A DNA stretch of 64,000 nt from Scilla litardierei (taxonomy: Eukaryota; Streptophyta; Magnoliopsida; Asparagales; Asparagaceae), in contig CM061132.1 of assembly GCA_030789695.1 (NCBI GenBank), forward strand, positions 31,768,418 to 31,832,417, written 5' to 3'. A program made the position numbers and the translations under genes. The notes under the pieces were generated by a model. That model saw only the letters and a program-made list of their open reading frames with translations, was not told the origin of the DNA and searched no databases. This document shows, piece by piece, positions 36,307 through 47,909 of the stretch; the stretch's first letter is position 1; each line of letters begins with the position of its first letter.

Positions 36307-36788
36307 CGATTAAAGGATATATGGATTACCTAGCAGAGCGGTCGAGCTGAGAGGAAGATCGGAAGCGGATCTTCGACGATGGCAACAGCGACCACGTCAG
36401 CGAGCATTGAATGAAAGCCAGAACGCGAGGAAGAGTTAAAATCGGAAGAAAGTGTTCCCTAATCTCCCTCTCCCCATACTTAAAGAAGGCAACAGGCCAT
36501 CTCGACCGTCGACACGCCACCACGCGGCGTCCATCGGAGCATCCCTGACGCTTCGACTGGCACAAAAGTCACCTCATCCACGCGTCGCGAGTTCAATAGT
36601 AGATGCACTTCGATTTCCCCCTTGCACTTTCAAATCGCAATAATGGCCAACATGGCGGGAATTCCGAGACCTGCGTCGCCTCTCTCGAGCGCGGATCGAA
36701 ATCCGAATCGCCGGTTTAAGGTAGGGTAAGTGATATGTTATCCGAGCCGAGCTGGGCTTCCACCTCGAGCTCAAATGTCGGGGGCAAT

Positions 36789-37916
36789 TGTTACGACCTG
36801 AAGATCGTGATAGTCCGACCTTCCATCCCAAACCACCGAAATACCCCGCTGGCTCGTCCCACCCTCCTGAAGGGTAGCCGACCCAGCGACAGGGTGCTAC
36901 TCGCCCGAACTTCCGAGGCCTGCAGGGCGCCTGTCGATCCTGGGGACCGACACAACTGGGGGAAGGGCACGCTCCGCCTTGGCCGTTGATAGGGGCACTC
37001 TCCACCACGATCACAGTGGGACGCGCACCTGTTCTCCCCCGGTTCGCCAGGAAAAGCGCACAAAGTGTACGTCCGGACCGCACATCCTGAATCCAGGCCG
37101 GCCCGGTAGCCCATCGCTGGCCCTGCCCCTAGGAGGCGCTCCGACGGTTCTTTGGCACATCGGACACGACAAACAACCTAGTACAAGGATGCTACTGGCA
37201 CTATCGCCGCCCGACCATCTGACAAAGCACCCCCTGGCCGCTGCGCCCCCTGACACTTAATGCTTTCGGCCCTGACACCCTGACAAAAACGCCCCTGGCT
37301 GTTGCGCCGTCTGACAAAAGCGTGGCTGACACCCTTGATCTTGACATCCTCGTCCGAAGCTTCCATTGACAGCCGGGCCAGCTTAGCACACCAAGTCAGC
37401 ATGCCAGGTCAACCCCACCTAACCGCCTCCACCAGGTATAAATACCCCTTCGCCTCCAACGGGGAAGATGTTGTCTAATTCGCTCTAAATCTTATTACTC
37501 ACACATAAGAGCAAAGGTCTCACATATCTTTGTTCTTCCACCATTCATAGCTCGTCACGTGCAGTCGACTCACCCTCATTCCGACCCGCATACCTAGCCC
37601 CCGCTTTAAGTCCTATTACTAACTTAGGCATCAGAGAGGCTAAGGGTTGGACCCCAACCCGGCCTTTCTGAGGAGTTGCTCCTTGCACAGGTTAGCTCGT
37701 CACCATCGGTCGTGCTCGTCCCAGCTCCAGGCAGTTCGACCCTTCTACAACATCCTTCCGGATTCGATACCGTGGTCTGCCTTCGCAACGGGTTTAGCCT
37801 CATCACCCCACTAATCACCTGTTGAATAGCCTACCGTAATCCCGTCATCAACATAACCACCGTGCCCTTGGTTCCCCATAATACAAATTCATTGTAGCGG
37901 GTTTCACCCCGCAACA
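36789..37916 (+). repeat. 3' LTR of E2 (right outer LTR)
   Basis: 1128 bp, plus orientation TGTTACGACC...GCAACA, preceded by the purine tract GTCGGGGGCAAT and followed by GTAGT (37917-37921). TATAAATA lies at 37437-37444. Confidence 0.93.
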
Positions 37917-37921
37917 GTAGT

Positions 37922-39194
37922 GACGACATGTGCTGGTGTTCTCACAACAAGCCTATCCCTCTGCCTTCTATATCTTCCTCAAAAGGAAATCCTCAACCCA
38001 TCCGGAAAGCTACACATACTCTAATCGCACATGTATCCTCCTCACGATCTTGCTACCAGAAAGTATATATTTTTGTCGAATAAACTCGAACCGAAATAGT
38101 ACCTAATAACAAGAAACATAAAATCATAATATATGCCTTGATGTCATACATCCACCTCTTCTCAAGCTCAAGCTCCGTCTTCAAAGATGCCTATGGAAGA
38201 TGATATTGAAATGTGTGTCAGCTTATAGGTTCAACTTCAATTTCAAGTTTTAGAAATGTTAATTTTTCCAAACACCACTGCCTACCTTTGAGATGCTGTG
38301 CATGGGTGGAACAAGAAAAAAATTTCTAAAAATATCAAAGCAATCGAAGGTAGACACACCGTCTCAAGAATGACAATCCTGACAGGTCATGTGATTAGGA
38401 GATCATTGAATTCTATCTCAAGACCACAAAACAAACAGACCATGTCAAGAAAGATACTTAATTATGACAATAAAAATCATGGTTGGAAAAGGCCACAAGC
38501 ATCCTAATGCAGCATAGGATACATATACTATGAAAATCATGTAATGCATAATAATAATTTGAAAATAATGACATATCATGCAGTTTATTGCCTCCGCCCT
38601 TTGTTTCTGTTGTAGCCAGTAGTTGACAGGTATCGCTCTCTTAACGCTTAGTAGGTAAGAATGAAAGTTAGCTTGCTGATACAGGCTTCCTTTGATCTGA
38701 TGTAAGAGTCTGAATCTTTATAACGCATATTATTTGATGTGCAACTAATAACAACCCATGGATTACAAATAAAGGAATGCCTTGTTTGTGGTTTTCTCTG
38801 ATATTGCATCCTTTACACAAACTAAAACTATTTACTTAACTCATTTCAAATAAAAGTTGAACCAGTAACCAAAGACAGTTTGAAATGTGTGTGTATAGTT
38901 CTGACATTCTTTTTCCATTACAACCTCAACCACAAAAACTGCAAATTAGCAAAGTTGTGTGAGTGATCATACATAATATCATCATACATCTTTAACGATG
39001 TCCAAACATCAGGACATGATGAACGAGAAAGGAGGTATGCCAATATTTCAAAAGTATACGTCGACTAATATGGAAAGAAAGGCAAGAAGTATACAAAACA
39101 AGAAAAACAAACAACAAAAGAGCAATTATAGCTCCTCCTAAGTTTCAAGAATGTTTTTTTGGTCTGTGAGTTATCTGGTATGTGAAGTCTCAAA
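37922..39194. other. AT-rich spacer, no gene recognised
   Basis: Single-copy within the window. Only short frames (for example 38298-38507) without a recognisable family; nothing functional is supported. Confidence 0.5.
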
Positions 39195-40286
39195 TATTCA
39201 TACATATCATTGTTTCATTCAAAAAATGATGCATATCATAAAGTTATCTCACAATAATTGAAGTTACATTCTTGAAATTTGAGTTTTAATGAAGCACCCT
39301 TTGATGCAATAACATGATAATTAGATAGAAGATAAAATCATTAAGTTCCTAGTAAATTTGGAGAAACAAATCATGATTCAGACCAAATGACTACCATTCA
39401 GAGACTAGTTTCCAGTTTCAAGATATCAGCACTCTGTAAGTTAGGTCAGTGCAAACGACAAATCGATGAAAACCCTTAACCTCCTAAAGTACTTTGTAAA
39501 ATTTGTGTGCTCCGAAACAAGTCCATTGGGCAAGCAAGATGGCTGATATAGTTGGAAGCTGCGATAAAAGTTGACGTGATTGCACAAATGGAGCTTATCC
39601 CAGTGACAGATTTACTTGAACATGGAAACAAATTATTGGAATACTGCAGATATTGTAGTTATTAGAATTAGGTTGAGTTCTCGACATTTTTGGTATAAAT
39701 GATCATTAACAAAAGCTTAAGTGAAACTGCAATTGTCGAGTATATATAAATATAATTGGTTTGAAAGCTTCAACAATTGATTAAAACCTAATGAAATATT
39801 TGATTATAAAATTCAGGTTTAAAAGAAACTTAATGTTGTTAATGCTAAAGTCTTGCTCACAATGTTGATCGATATGTCAGATCTACTTGGATTATCCTAC
39901 AAACACTAATGGAGTTAGCACATTTAAAAGACAAAATAGTCAAAATTTGTCAATTTAGATGTCTATGAAACGTCATCACATTTACACAATTAAAATTTAT
40001 GATTAACACCATTTCCTTGAATTATCATGGGGCTTAAAATTTATTGCCACTTGAAATTGTTTGAGTGTGGCAAGTGTTGCCTTCTGTAGTGAAGTTTTGT
40101 TTAATGAACCTAACAAAGAAGCATCTACTCTTCAATACAGACGGAAAAGTGTGTGCTCCATTTTTTGACGCAACGTGAATAATGACTAGATGAAGATGCA
40201 CAGTCTAAATTAATACACATGACCTGTGTACATGTGCTTAACCGTTGCAATTGTTAACAAAAATAGTCACAACTATTTGAAACAAC
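39195..40286. repeat. Segment X, first copy (start of tandem duplication unit 1)
   Basis: AT-rich non-coding DNA repeated at 49051-50146 with a low percentage of differences. Its left edge (TATTCA) is the point where the second unit was joined. No gene seen. Confidence 0.88.
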
Positions 40287-40849
40287 ATGTCCTTCAAAAA
40301 AGGCACGAAAGGGAACTATGCATAATCCATTAATAGTTTAACCACATTTTCCAAGATACAAATCAAGCATGATGATCATGATCAGGAACGAGAGGAAACT
40401 ATTCATAATTTTGTAACAAAAATCATAGCCAAGACATTGATATTGGGGGGGGACAGGTAAAGAAACATATTACTTTATGGAATCAATTTCACGATTGTGA
40501 GAAGACCATCCAAGCTTTAGATCTAGTCATCTTTTCCTCTTAGAGACTGGCAATCCAATAAATGTTATTTCTCGAACTGTATCCCCACAACGATAATCAC
40601 AAGCTAGAAGGTGTGCATCTTCATCTAGTCCTTCAATTTTTGACACCTCATCAAATGGCTCTTCCTCGGTGTACACACGGGGAGCACAATTTAAAATGAC
40701 AGACGCAACTAAATCCATTCCATTTTAAGTATCTAAAACTCCTCGCTCATGCTGGACATGGCTACATGCTTCATCTTGTTTGCAATTTTAGATCACGTAA
40801 ACGTAACTTAAGATCATGTCTCTTATGAATCAAATGTGCAACAACAAAG
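40287..40849. other. Spacer next to the MYB/SANT-like fragment
   Basis: Absent from the second duplication unit because of a deletion there. A 63-codon minus frame (40527-40718) is unassigned and could be a further exon or chance. Confidence 0.35.
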
Positions 40850-41474
40850 TCACCCTGACCTCATGTTCCATTTCCTTGTCACATTCTTGGTTTCTAGCAA
40901 TTGAATTTGAATCCCCCTTATCGTTTCTAAACGGATACATTTTTCTTTAATGGTCTCAGCATCTTTTTGAATGGCTCTATCATTTTCATATAAAAAAATC
41001 TGTAGCATATTTTCAAAACTAGGTGTAGGCTTATGTTGATATGCAATCCTTTCAGGATGTGCCTAACAAATAATAATAATAAATCATAACTAATATTTGA
41101 GAAATTATAGATATTATCTTTTTTTGGGTAAGTAGAAATTATAGATATTATCATTGATTCAAAAACATAAATATCATAAAAATTAACTAACTTACATATA
41201 TATTGCCTTTCCAAACTTTTGACTCAGCATCCATCATACTAGTGACTCTATCAAACGAAAAGCCACAACCATAAATTTTGACACTTGAAATGCAGCCAAT
41301 TCTTTTTAAAAGAGTTTTCAATTGTTTTTTCATATTTTCAATCGTAAACCTTACTCCACACTTAACAAACAACTCCGAACACGCAACTTGATAAGCAAGT
41401 TTTGTAAAACTCCTGTCAGTTTTGTTTCTTTTATGCATTTGTACAATTACTTCATCTGTCACACACTTATCCAT
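40850..41474 (-). pseudogene. MYB/SANT-like domain gene fragment with one intron
   Basis: Exon 1 (41196-41474, minus) reads RSFTKLAYQVACSELFVKCG, then TIENMKKQLKTLLKRIG, CGFSFDRVTSMMDAESKVWK, the pattern of the plant Myb/SANT-like domain (PF12776) found in L10-interacting-MYB-like and Harbinger-associated proteins. Exon 1 ends NIY at a canonical donor GTAAGT; after a 133-nt intron the acceptor TTGTTAG leads to AHPERIAYQHKPTPSFENM, completing the usual 'YxKAHPE' motif in frame. The frame stops at 40850. About 163 residues, shorter than the family, with no clear N-terminal start, so probably a relict. Such proteins bind DNA and, in Harbinger transposons, help import the transposase. Confidence 0.65.
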
Positions 41475-42017
41475 GTCCGTTGAATATTTTATGTTTTTTT
41501 GTAGAACTTGAGCAAGTCTTTGAATTTATTTCAACTACCTATGATTCAAATAGGAAAACAATAAGAAACCAAGAGATAGAGAACATAAAACACAGTAATA
41601 AACTTAAGATTAGGGGGGGTAGTATTTCCATTGACGCCTTAATCTTAATATAATGCAGTTCAGCTTGTATTGTGTAATAATGTAGTTGAGAGTAATCAGG
41701 CTCATCAATAATTTGAACACAACTAAAAGTTACCAGACATTGCATCCAAGGGGGCACTATCACCAAATCTATGTCCTGTCAAAACACATGCATTAACAAG
41801 TCCATTGAAACTAGGGGAAATATTTCATAGAAAGAACAAAATTTTCTTCTACTTATCTTCCACGTGTCTTCTTCATTTACCTAGGAACAGAGGGGAAAAC
41901 CCATCCACTTATCTCAACAATCCTTCTTCAAATAAATATCCAATTCAAACTACATTTAATACAATCATCCATACTATCAAAAAGTAACTTAAATTACAAT
42001 AGTTGAATAATATGAGT
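41475..42017. other. AT-rich spacer upstream of S copy 2
   Basis: No gene seen. It could hold the 5' part of the MYB/SANT-like fragment, but no further exon was recognised. Confidence 0.4.
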
Positions 42018-42311
42018 TTCTTTCTCATAAAATAAACAGTTGAAGAAATTTTTCTTGGACTTACATTCGGTGCAGTTGAACCCACCATCAGTGATTTTTT
42101 TTGAATGATCAATCAATCAAATAACCCAACCAAAACTATACATATTAAAAAACATAAACATAAACATAAAAAAGTTAATCCTAACTTATTAGGTTATTAA
42201 CAACAGAAACAAATTTGTCTGACATATTAGATTATTAGTAACAGTAATAAAAAAGCTAGGCTTCTAACAATCATGGAGATAGGGTAACAGCTGATGGAAA
42301 TTGATGACAAT
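42018..42311. repeat. Backbone segment S, copy 2, left part
   Basis: Aligns to positions 3 to about 290 of the window with few differences, up to the edge of element C. Confidence 0.85.
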
Positions 42312-43868
42312 TGTGATTTTCAGTACGTAGGAATAATCAAATAAACACAAAGATTAAAAACAAGTACCTATCAGAGACACTCAAGACTTGGTAACGCAGT
42401 TTGGTACGCACACCTACATCTGCGGGGCCACGCTCAGAAAATCAGAATACTCCACTAAAATAATCAATGAGTAAAATCACTAATTATCGCGATTTTATTA
42501 GGAGGAACAACCTCCCCCTCAATACAAACCGTGATGGGTGGTCTCTACCAACCCATGGAGTATTCTCGGCAAGCTCCCCTTGCCAGCAAGCTCCCCTTGC
42601 ACAACCGACTAGATCAACTCCCTTGATCCTACGTGCGTAGCCGTCGGCCTCCTCCCGGAGTTCTTCAAAAACTTTCGTAAAAGCCGTCCCTTTGTCGCAA
42701 AACCGCACGCACCTCTATCTACCCCGCTCCCCCTCAATCACAGAGTTGTTAAGGTAGTTCGCTCGACAGATCTCGTGCAGATCGGCAGCCCACAATTTCT
42801 GGAACTACTTCGGGCAAGTAGTTCCACATATCTCCAAGGATCAGATCAATAAAATATTGCGGGCAAGAATATCTCTAACCGATACAACAATAAAACCAAG
42901 AGATTGCAACTTCCAAATGTATCTTCAACAGAATATACCAGAATACCTAAAAGAGATAACATGTGATCTGAAGTAATCCACCTTTGATAACCGCTGAAGT
43001 CCGCCAACCGATTCCAGCCTTCTGACACAGCATGTTGTACATAATGTTGTATAATAACATTCAACATAATATACAACATGGCCAATAAATAGGATCTTTC
43101 ATACCTCGGTTGTGGATTGATACTTTCATTCACCTTCGTCAGCAAATCTTATGCATACCTGCATTCAACCGAATATCTGGAGAAGATCTAAACAATAATG
43201 CAAGATCTGAAAGCATTCATATATAGAATCTTCAACTGCACATATCTTCAACCGCACAACCATTCAGATATGAACCCATTCAGATCTTGTAACCACTATT
43301 TATAAGTAAATAACTTCCTCTTTAATGCAGAATATCCGCCAATATTTCTAGGATCACTTCGGGTAAGAAATCTCATATTCAAGGAACCACCGAATCTAAT
43401 CGGTTAAAATGATTAAAGAAAATCTCATGTGGATATTTTGCCCATAGAATAAGGATCTATTTCAGGTAAATAAAACCAATAAATCTCAGCAAATATTTTC
43501 TCCCATCAATTTAGGAACTAACCAGATTCCCAAATATTCTCAACAAACTTCCATCAATTAAGGAACTAATTCGGGTAAGGAGGAGTATAAAAATCTCACC
43601 AATATCTGAAATCAATCAAATCAGGAACCTCCGATATTCTAGGCTACAAATCAAATCTGAGATCACCACGACAGATTTGTAGACCAAAGCAGCGTTTCTA
43701 TATATGAACAATTATTCCAGATCCCGAATGTTGAACATAATGTCGTTCAACATAATGTTCAACATTTTGCTCAAACTGCTCAAAAACAATCCAGATTCCA
43801 CAAACTGAGCTCTCCAGATATAGTGCCACTAATGCCAACAAATATCAGCAGAAATTCAGCCCTAACAA
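42312..43868 (-). repeat. 3' LTR of element C
   Basis: About 1557 bp, TGTTAGGGCTG...TCACA on the minus strand. Its U5 side resembles the LTRs of A and B (CTGCGGGGCCACG block) and U3 carries clustered TGTTGTACA/TGTTGAACA motifs (43025-43080, 43730-43765). Confidence 0.85.
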
Positions 43869-44055
43869 TCTCCCCCTTTGGCATTATGTGGCACAAACCA
43901 AAGCAAGCGTCAAATTATTCTAGAGCACACAATCTCCCCCTTTGAGCCACAATAATCCAAAACACATTCTCCCCCTTACTAGAGCAACCCGAGCAGTGAT
44001 CACCTCAAAAAATACAGCCAAATTATTCAGAAAAGACACCACATTCTCCCCCTTT
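43869..44055 (-). other. Array of four polypurine tracts in element C
   Basis: On the minus strand the tract AAAGGGGGAGA (or close variants) occurs at about 43869-43880, 43932-43944, 43966-43978 and 44043-44055. Multiple polypurine tracts are a known Sirevirus trait. Confidence 0.75.
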
Positions 44056-44177
44056 CAGCTAGCCTCACAACTCCAAAAGAAAATTCAGAAAAACTCAACC
44101 AAGGCACATCCAGAGGCTCCTCTATCTCTCTTAATAGCAAATAAAATCTCAGGCACATCGGAATAAGAGAAAGAACA

Positions 44178-44559
44178 CTATACCTCACATCTGACAGTAG
44201 GGTGACGAATGAAATGATGTCCAGGGTAGAAGTCGAGTTCTGAGGGGCCGAAAAGTAGTTGGAGAATTGAAAACATCGACGGTGTTGACAGAGGGTACAT
44301 GTGAAGATCCAATGGCACCGGTGGAGGAAGAGCAGTGAGCAGAGCAGCGAGATAGCACTCTGATAATTCTGGAGGAAGATTCATGAGACTTTGGTGTAGG
44401 TTGCTCACAGTGATTGTCGAGGGGAGATGTCGAGTCTGGTGTCATAACATCTGCAGCAACATTGTTCTGTGTTGTATCTAATGTTACAACATTAGTCACA
44501 ACATGAAGTGCTTTCTCTGAAGCTGTAGTGTTCTTGCTGTATAATTCAGACTTTCTGAC
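44178..44559 (-). pseudogene. Element C env-like or linker remnant
   Basis: Directly after the gag stop the frame continues KSELYS as in element B just before protease, then jumps to a Thr/Ser-rich stretch (VVTNVVTLDTTQNNVAADV) like the low-complexity part of the downstream frame. I infer that pol was deleted here; the exact breakpoints are not resolved. Confidence 0.4.
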
Positions 44560-46263
44560 CTATTGCTTCTTCATCTTCATATCAGGGTGTCTAACATTTC
44601 TTCCTTCTGACCAATGTCGCCTGCGACTGAAGCAGTTTCTCTCGGTATGGCCTATGAACTTGCAGTAAGCACATGCAGGACGACCACCTTTTACACATCT
44701 AGTCTGCTGCTTCTTCTGATCATGCCCCTTGTGTTGACCTATTCTTTCAAGTTCTTTGGTAACTTCACTTCTTCTTTCAGCAGACAGATTATTGAAGGCT
44801 CCTCTATTGTATCCCACTCCGGTGCGATCTCCTGAAATCTTACCCATGTTTAAGATATCATCCAGCTTTGCTTTTCCAGAATTCCACTTCTCCAATGTGC
44901 ATTCAGCTTTCTCTGCCCTGAGAAGAACATTTCTGAAGTTTCTTTCCAATTCTCTACAAGTTTCCTCAACTTTCAGACATTTGATTTTGACCTCCTCTTT
45001 CTCTTTCTTCAGTCTTTCATTCTCTTCCTTCAGGACTTTGTTGATATTGCAGATTTGCATCCACTTCTCAAACATCATCTGATATGCTTTTCGAATATCA
45101 TCGTCATGAACTTCCTCATCGCTATCAACTTCAGACTCAGATTCAGTGCAGGATGTTGTACTAAATGTTGCAACATTCTGTCTGACATTAGCTAGTTTGT
45201 TGCCAGATGTTGTTTCTGATGTTGCAATATCTGATCCAACATGACTATGAGTGTCACTATCAGATTGTCCTTCCCGTATGGTTGTAAACGCAACATAGTT
45301 TCTGGTTGTCTCTTCATCTGCAGCACTACCTTCAGATTCTTCGTCACTCCAGGTGCTTGATAAAGATTTCTCTTTCTGCTTCTTGAGGGTATTGGCACAT
45401 TCGGCTTGTATGTGACCAAAACCCTCACATTCTCTGCACTGTATCCCTTTGCCTTTGTTCTTGCCTGCAGAGGGAAGATTTGCACGTGCCGCATTGTTGC
45501 CAGATCTGAAGTTTTGACCCTTGTTGCATATCTCTTTCATCATTCTACTGAAATTCTTGGTCAGCAAGGCAATGTCATCATCTAACTCAGACTCATTTTC
45601 AATCCATTTGTCCCTCTGATTCTGCTTCAGGTTCATTTCATAGGTTTGAAGAGATCCCACGAGTTCATACAGTCTCATGGTAGACGTATTTCTGGCCTCC
45701 TCAATGGCTGCAACTTTGGCTGAGAATTTGTCTGGAAGAGATCTCAAGGTTTTCTCAACCAACTTCTTTTGAGAATATTTCTTCCCAAGCTGGAAGGCCT
45801 GATTGGCTATATCTCTCAACCTCCCATTGAATTCGGCAACAGTCTCGTTGTCATACATCCTTAGATTTTCAAACTGAGAAGCTAGCATCTGGAGTTTGGA
45901 AGCTTTTACGGTACTTGTTCCTTCATGAACATTCTGGAGAATATCCCATGATTCTTTGGCATACTCACATGTGGAGATCAGCTTGAAATGCTCTTCATCA
46001 ACAGCCGAAAAAATAGCATTAGTTGCTTTAGAATTGCACAAGGCCGCATGTTCTTCAATCCGACTCCAGTCTCTTGCCGGCTTGAGGAGTTCTTTGCCAT
46101 CTTTGTCAATTTCGATCGGCGGTGTCCATCCTTCAATGACAGCGATCCAGGCCTTCTCATTAATGGACTTAATGAATACACGCATCCGAGACTTCCAGTA
46201 AGTGTAGTTTGTACCAGTTAGTAATGGAGGACGAACAACAGAAGCACCTTCTCGTGTAGCCAT
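44560..46263 (-). CDS. gag: Element C gag (567 codons)
   Basis: Begins MATREGASVVRPPLLTG, parallel to gag of A and B, and is open to a TAG at 44560-44562. UBN2-type gag blocks are complete ([28 protein letters not shown]). Two CCHC knuckles are intact: [14 protein letters not shown] and CAYCKFIGHTERNC. It ends where its relatives continue into protease, so it yields gag only. If expressed it could form particles or interfere with those of relatives; that is inference. About 75-80% similar to B gag by eye, so a separate subfamily. Confidence 0.82.
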   Translation of the reverse strand: MATREGASVVRPPLLTGTNYTYWKSRMRVFIKSINEKAWIAVIEGWTPPIEIDKDGKELLKPARDWSRIEEHAALCNSKATNAIFSAVDEEHFKLISTCEYAKESWDILQNVHEGTSTVKASKLQMLASQFENLRMYDNETVAEFNGRLRDIANQAFQLGKKYSQKKLVEKTLRSLPDKFSAKVAAIEEARNTSTMRLYELVGSLQTYEMNLKQNQRDKWIENESELDDDIALLTKNFSRMMKEICNKGQNFRSGNNAARANLPSAGKNKGKGIQCRECEGFGHIQAECANTLKKQKEKSLSSTWSDEESEGSAADEETTRNYVAFTTIREGQSDSDTHSHVGSDIATSETTSGNKLANVRQNVATFSTTSCTESESEVDSDEEVHDDDIRKAYQMMFEKWMQICNINKVLKEENERLKKEKEEVKIKCLKVEETCRELERNFRNVLLRAEKAECTLEKWNSGKAKLDDILNMGKISGDRTGVGYNRGAFNNLSAERRSEVTKELERIGQHKGHDQKKQQTRCVKGGRPACAYCKFIGHTERNCFSRRRHWSEGRNVRHPDMKMKKQ

Positions 46264-46338
46264 GATTCAAGTACTGAAATCCAAGATCACACCTTCTTTG
46301 ATAACAAAGTTACACAGGTGACCTTCTCTAATACCAAT

Positions 46339-46530
46339 TGTGATTTTCAGTACGTAATAATGAAATAAACACAAAGATTAAAAACAAGAACCAATCAGAG
46401 ACACTCAAAACTTGGTAACGCAGTTCGGTGCGCACACCTACATCTGCGGGGCCACGCCCAGAAAATTAGAATACTCCACTAAAATAATCAATGAGTACAA
46501 TCACAAATTATCGCGATTCTATTAGGAGGA
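46339..46530 (-). repeat. Truncated 5' LTR of element C
   Basis: Matches the first 190 bp of 42312-43868 with roughly 8-10% differences. It is preceded inside by a mutated primer site (TGGTATTAGAGA on the minus strand, 46322-46338 region). Confidence 0.82.
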
Positions 46531-47909
46531 ACAAGAGGCTTGAATGTATTTGGGAATTAATAGTTTTAACTATTAAAAATAAACCCATCTGATCATGATC
46601 AAGTAAATCAAAATTTCAAAAAATGAAAGGGTTTGATACAAATGACTTAAAGTTTCAAATAAGTGTCAATTAAGACATGTAGATCAAAATGGAAGAGATC
46701 ATCTAGATAAGTAATATCGTTACTTCACACGTTATACAGCTGCCTACAATGTTATTATAGATCATGCCTTTTTTCTTCTTTCTTCTTTTCTATTTTTAAA
46801 AGAAAAGGGATAGTGGTGGTGGACCTGCTTCGTATAAAAGGAAATGCATTTTACATCCGTTAAAATATTATATCACCTACTAAAAAGATGTGATCTTGAG
46901 ATCAAATTCAAATTTTTTTTCCCGAAAGAAACCTAGAAGGCATAAAAACATAAAAGCATAAAGCAAATGACACAAAACGTACAAGGCCAAGATAGACAAT
47001 CCCCTTCAACTTAATCAAGGATGATCAACTCAAAAACCATTTGATTATACGTAGGATTTCAAAAGGCAGGAAAAAAAATGTTTAGCACATTGATTGAAAT
47101 ACTACAAACCTAATTAAAAATCATCCGAAAGTGCTTTTGACTTGAGAAAAACGAACAATTGCAGGCATTAACAATGAGCGATAAACTGGAACGCTAACAA
47201 AACTAAAAGAAAGCCAACCTATACCAATTCAACATAATAATTTACAAATTCAACAAACTACAAATTCGTTTAACATCAAACACAATTGCCATCTATTTGA
47301 AAAAAAATGGCATTCACAAATAACCAGGATAATGTAGATCGACTATAGCAAAGTTCAAATCACCACCAAGTTACTCAATAGTTGCTCAAAAATGCAAAAA
47401 ATAGATCTAGCAGAAGCATACCTTGTAGAAAATCGTGATGTGTGAAGAGACGGAGCAAGGTAGGAGATTGATGAAGATATGAGGCAATGAGGGAGATCAA
47501 TGCCGATTGAAAAGATGTGAATCAGAGGAGGATCAATAGTTCAAGAGCGAGTGGACACACGAGTGATAATGAGATTGGAGAACACCATGATGTAGGAGAT
47601 TAATGAAGATTGGAATGAGAATGATCAGAGAAAGATAGAGAATTCGCGAGCAAGAGATTGGAGTGAGCAAGCGAGAGATCGAAGCAGGATTGAGCAAGTG
47701 AGGAGGTAGATCTACAACAATCAGAAGGAGGAGGATCGGGGAGGTTTGGGATCGAGCGATCGAGAAGTCGAGACACTACTCACGATCTTTTGTATACATT
47801 TTCCTTGGGCCTATTGAGAGAAAATAATAGAGAGAAGTTTTGTTTATTTATTTTCCCTTCACTCTCCCCCTTGTTTTTTTCTTTTTTCTTTTCTTTCCAA
47901 CTAGGAAAG
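46531..47909. repeat. Backbone segment S, copy 2, right part
   Basis: Non-coding. Contains the empty sites for element B (AGCAC, 47084-47088) and for element A (CTAAC, 47194-47198), both uninterrupted. Ends at GAAAG, where D' begins. Confidence 0.88.

Larger units (their letters stand above)
34107..37916 (+). mobile_element. E2: 3' fragment of a sister Gypsy element, inverted to E1
   Basis: From about 34112 the plus strand is the reverse complement of E1 positions about 19445 down to 15645, i.e. antisense gene I plus a 3' LTR. It has no gag-pol, primer site or 5' LTR. Its right end carries the GTAGT target duplication that matches the left end of E1. The first few bases (34107-34112, ATTAAT) do not align cleanly with E1. 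Confidence 0.88.
15640..37921. mobile_element. Three-LTR compound Gypsy insertion with a single target duplication
   Basis: The outermost bases are GTAGT at 15640-15644 and GTAGT at 37917-37921. Inside are three related LTRs: 15645-16773 and 32978-34106 read in minus orientation, 36789-37916 in plus orientation. Both outer ends are therefore the same LTR end (the U5-side ...GCAACA terminus). The U3-side end of the middle LTR (34106) abuts internal sequence of the right-hand partial element. All three pairwise LTR comparisons show a similar divergence by eye (about 20-25 differences in the first 390 bp), as expected if they share one insertion date. See findings for interpretation. Confidence 0.85.
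42312..46530 (-). mobile_element. Element C: gag-only, internally deleted Sirevirus relative
   Basis: Minus-strand element with a full 3' LTR (42312-43868), repeated polypurine tracts, a short env-like remnant, a gag frame, a primer-site remnant and only the last 192 bp of the 5' LTR. Protease, integrase, RT and RNase H are missing. The right flank resumes S at the equivalent of position about 459, so about 170 bp of S was lost together with most of the 5' LTR; the junction shares AACAA between LTR and flank. No target duplication can be checked. Confidence 0.85.

Noticed and set aside
15645..37916. Two independent nested Gypsy insertions
   Set aside because: E1 has no target duplication of its own at 34106/34107, no E2 sequence lies left of E1, and the only matching duplication is between the outer ends; kept as the weaker alternative.
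40527..40718. 63-codon minus frame with a CDYRCGD string, considered as a DPH4/CSL zinc-finger remnant
   Set aside because: Only a few residues match and the expected second Cys pair is missing.
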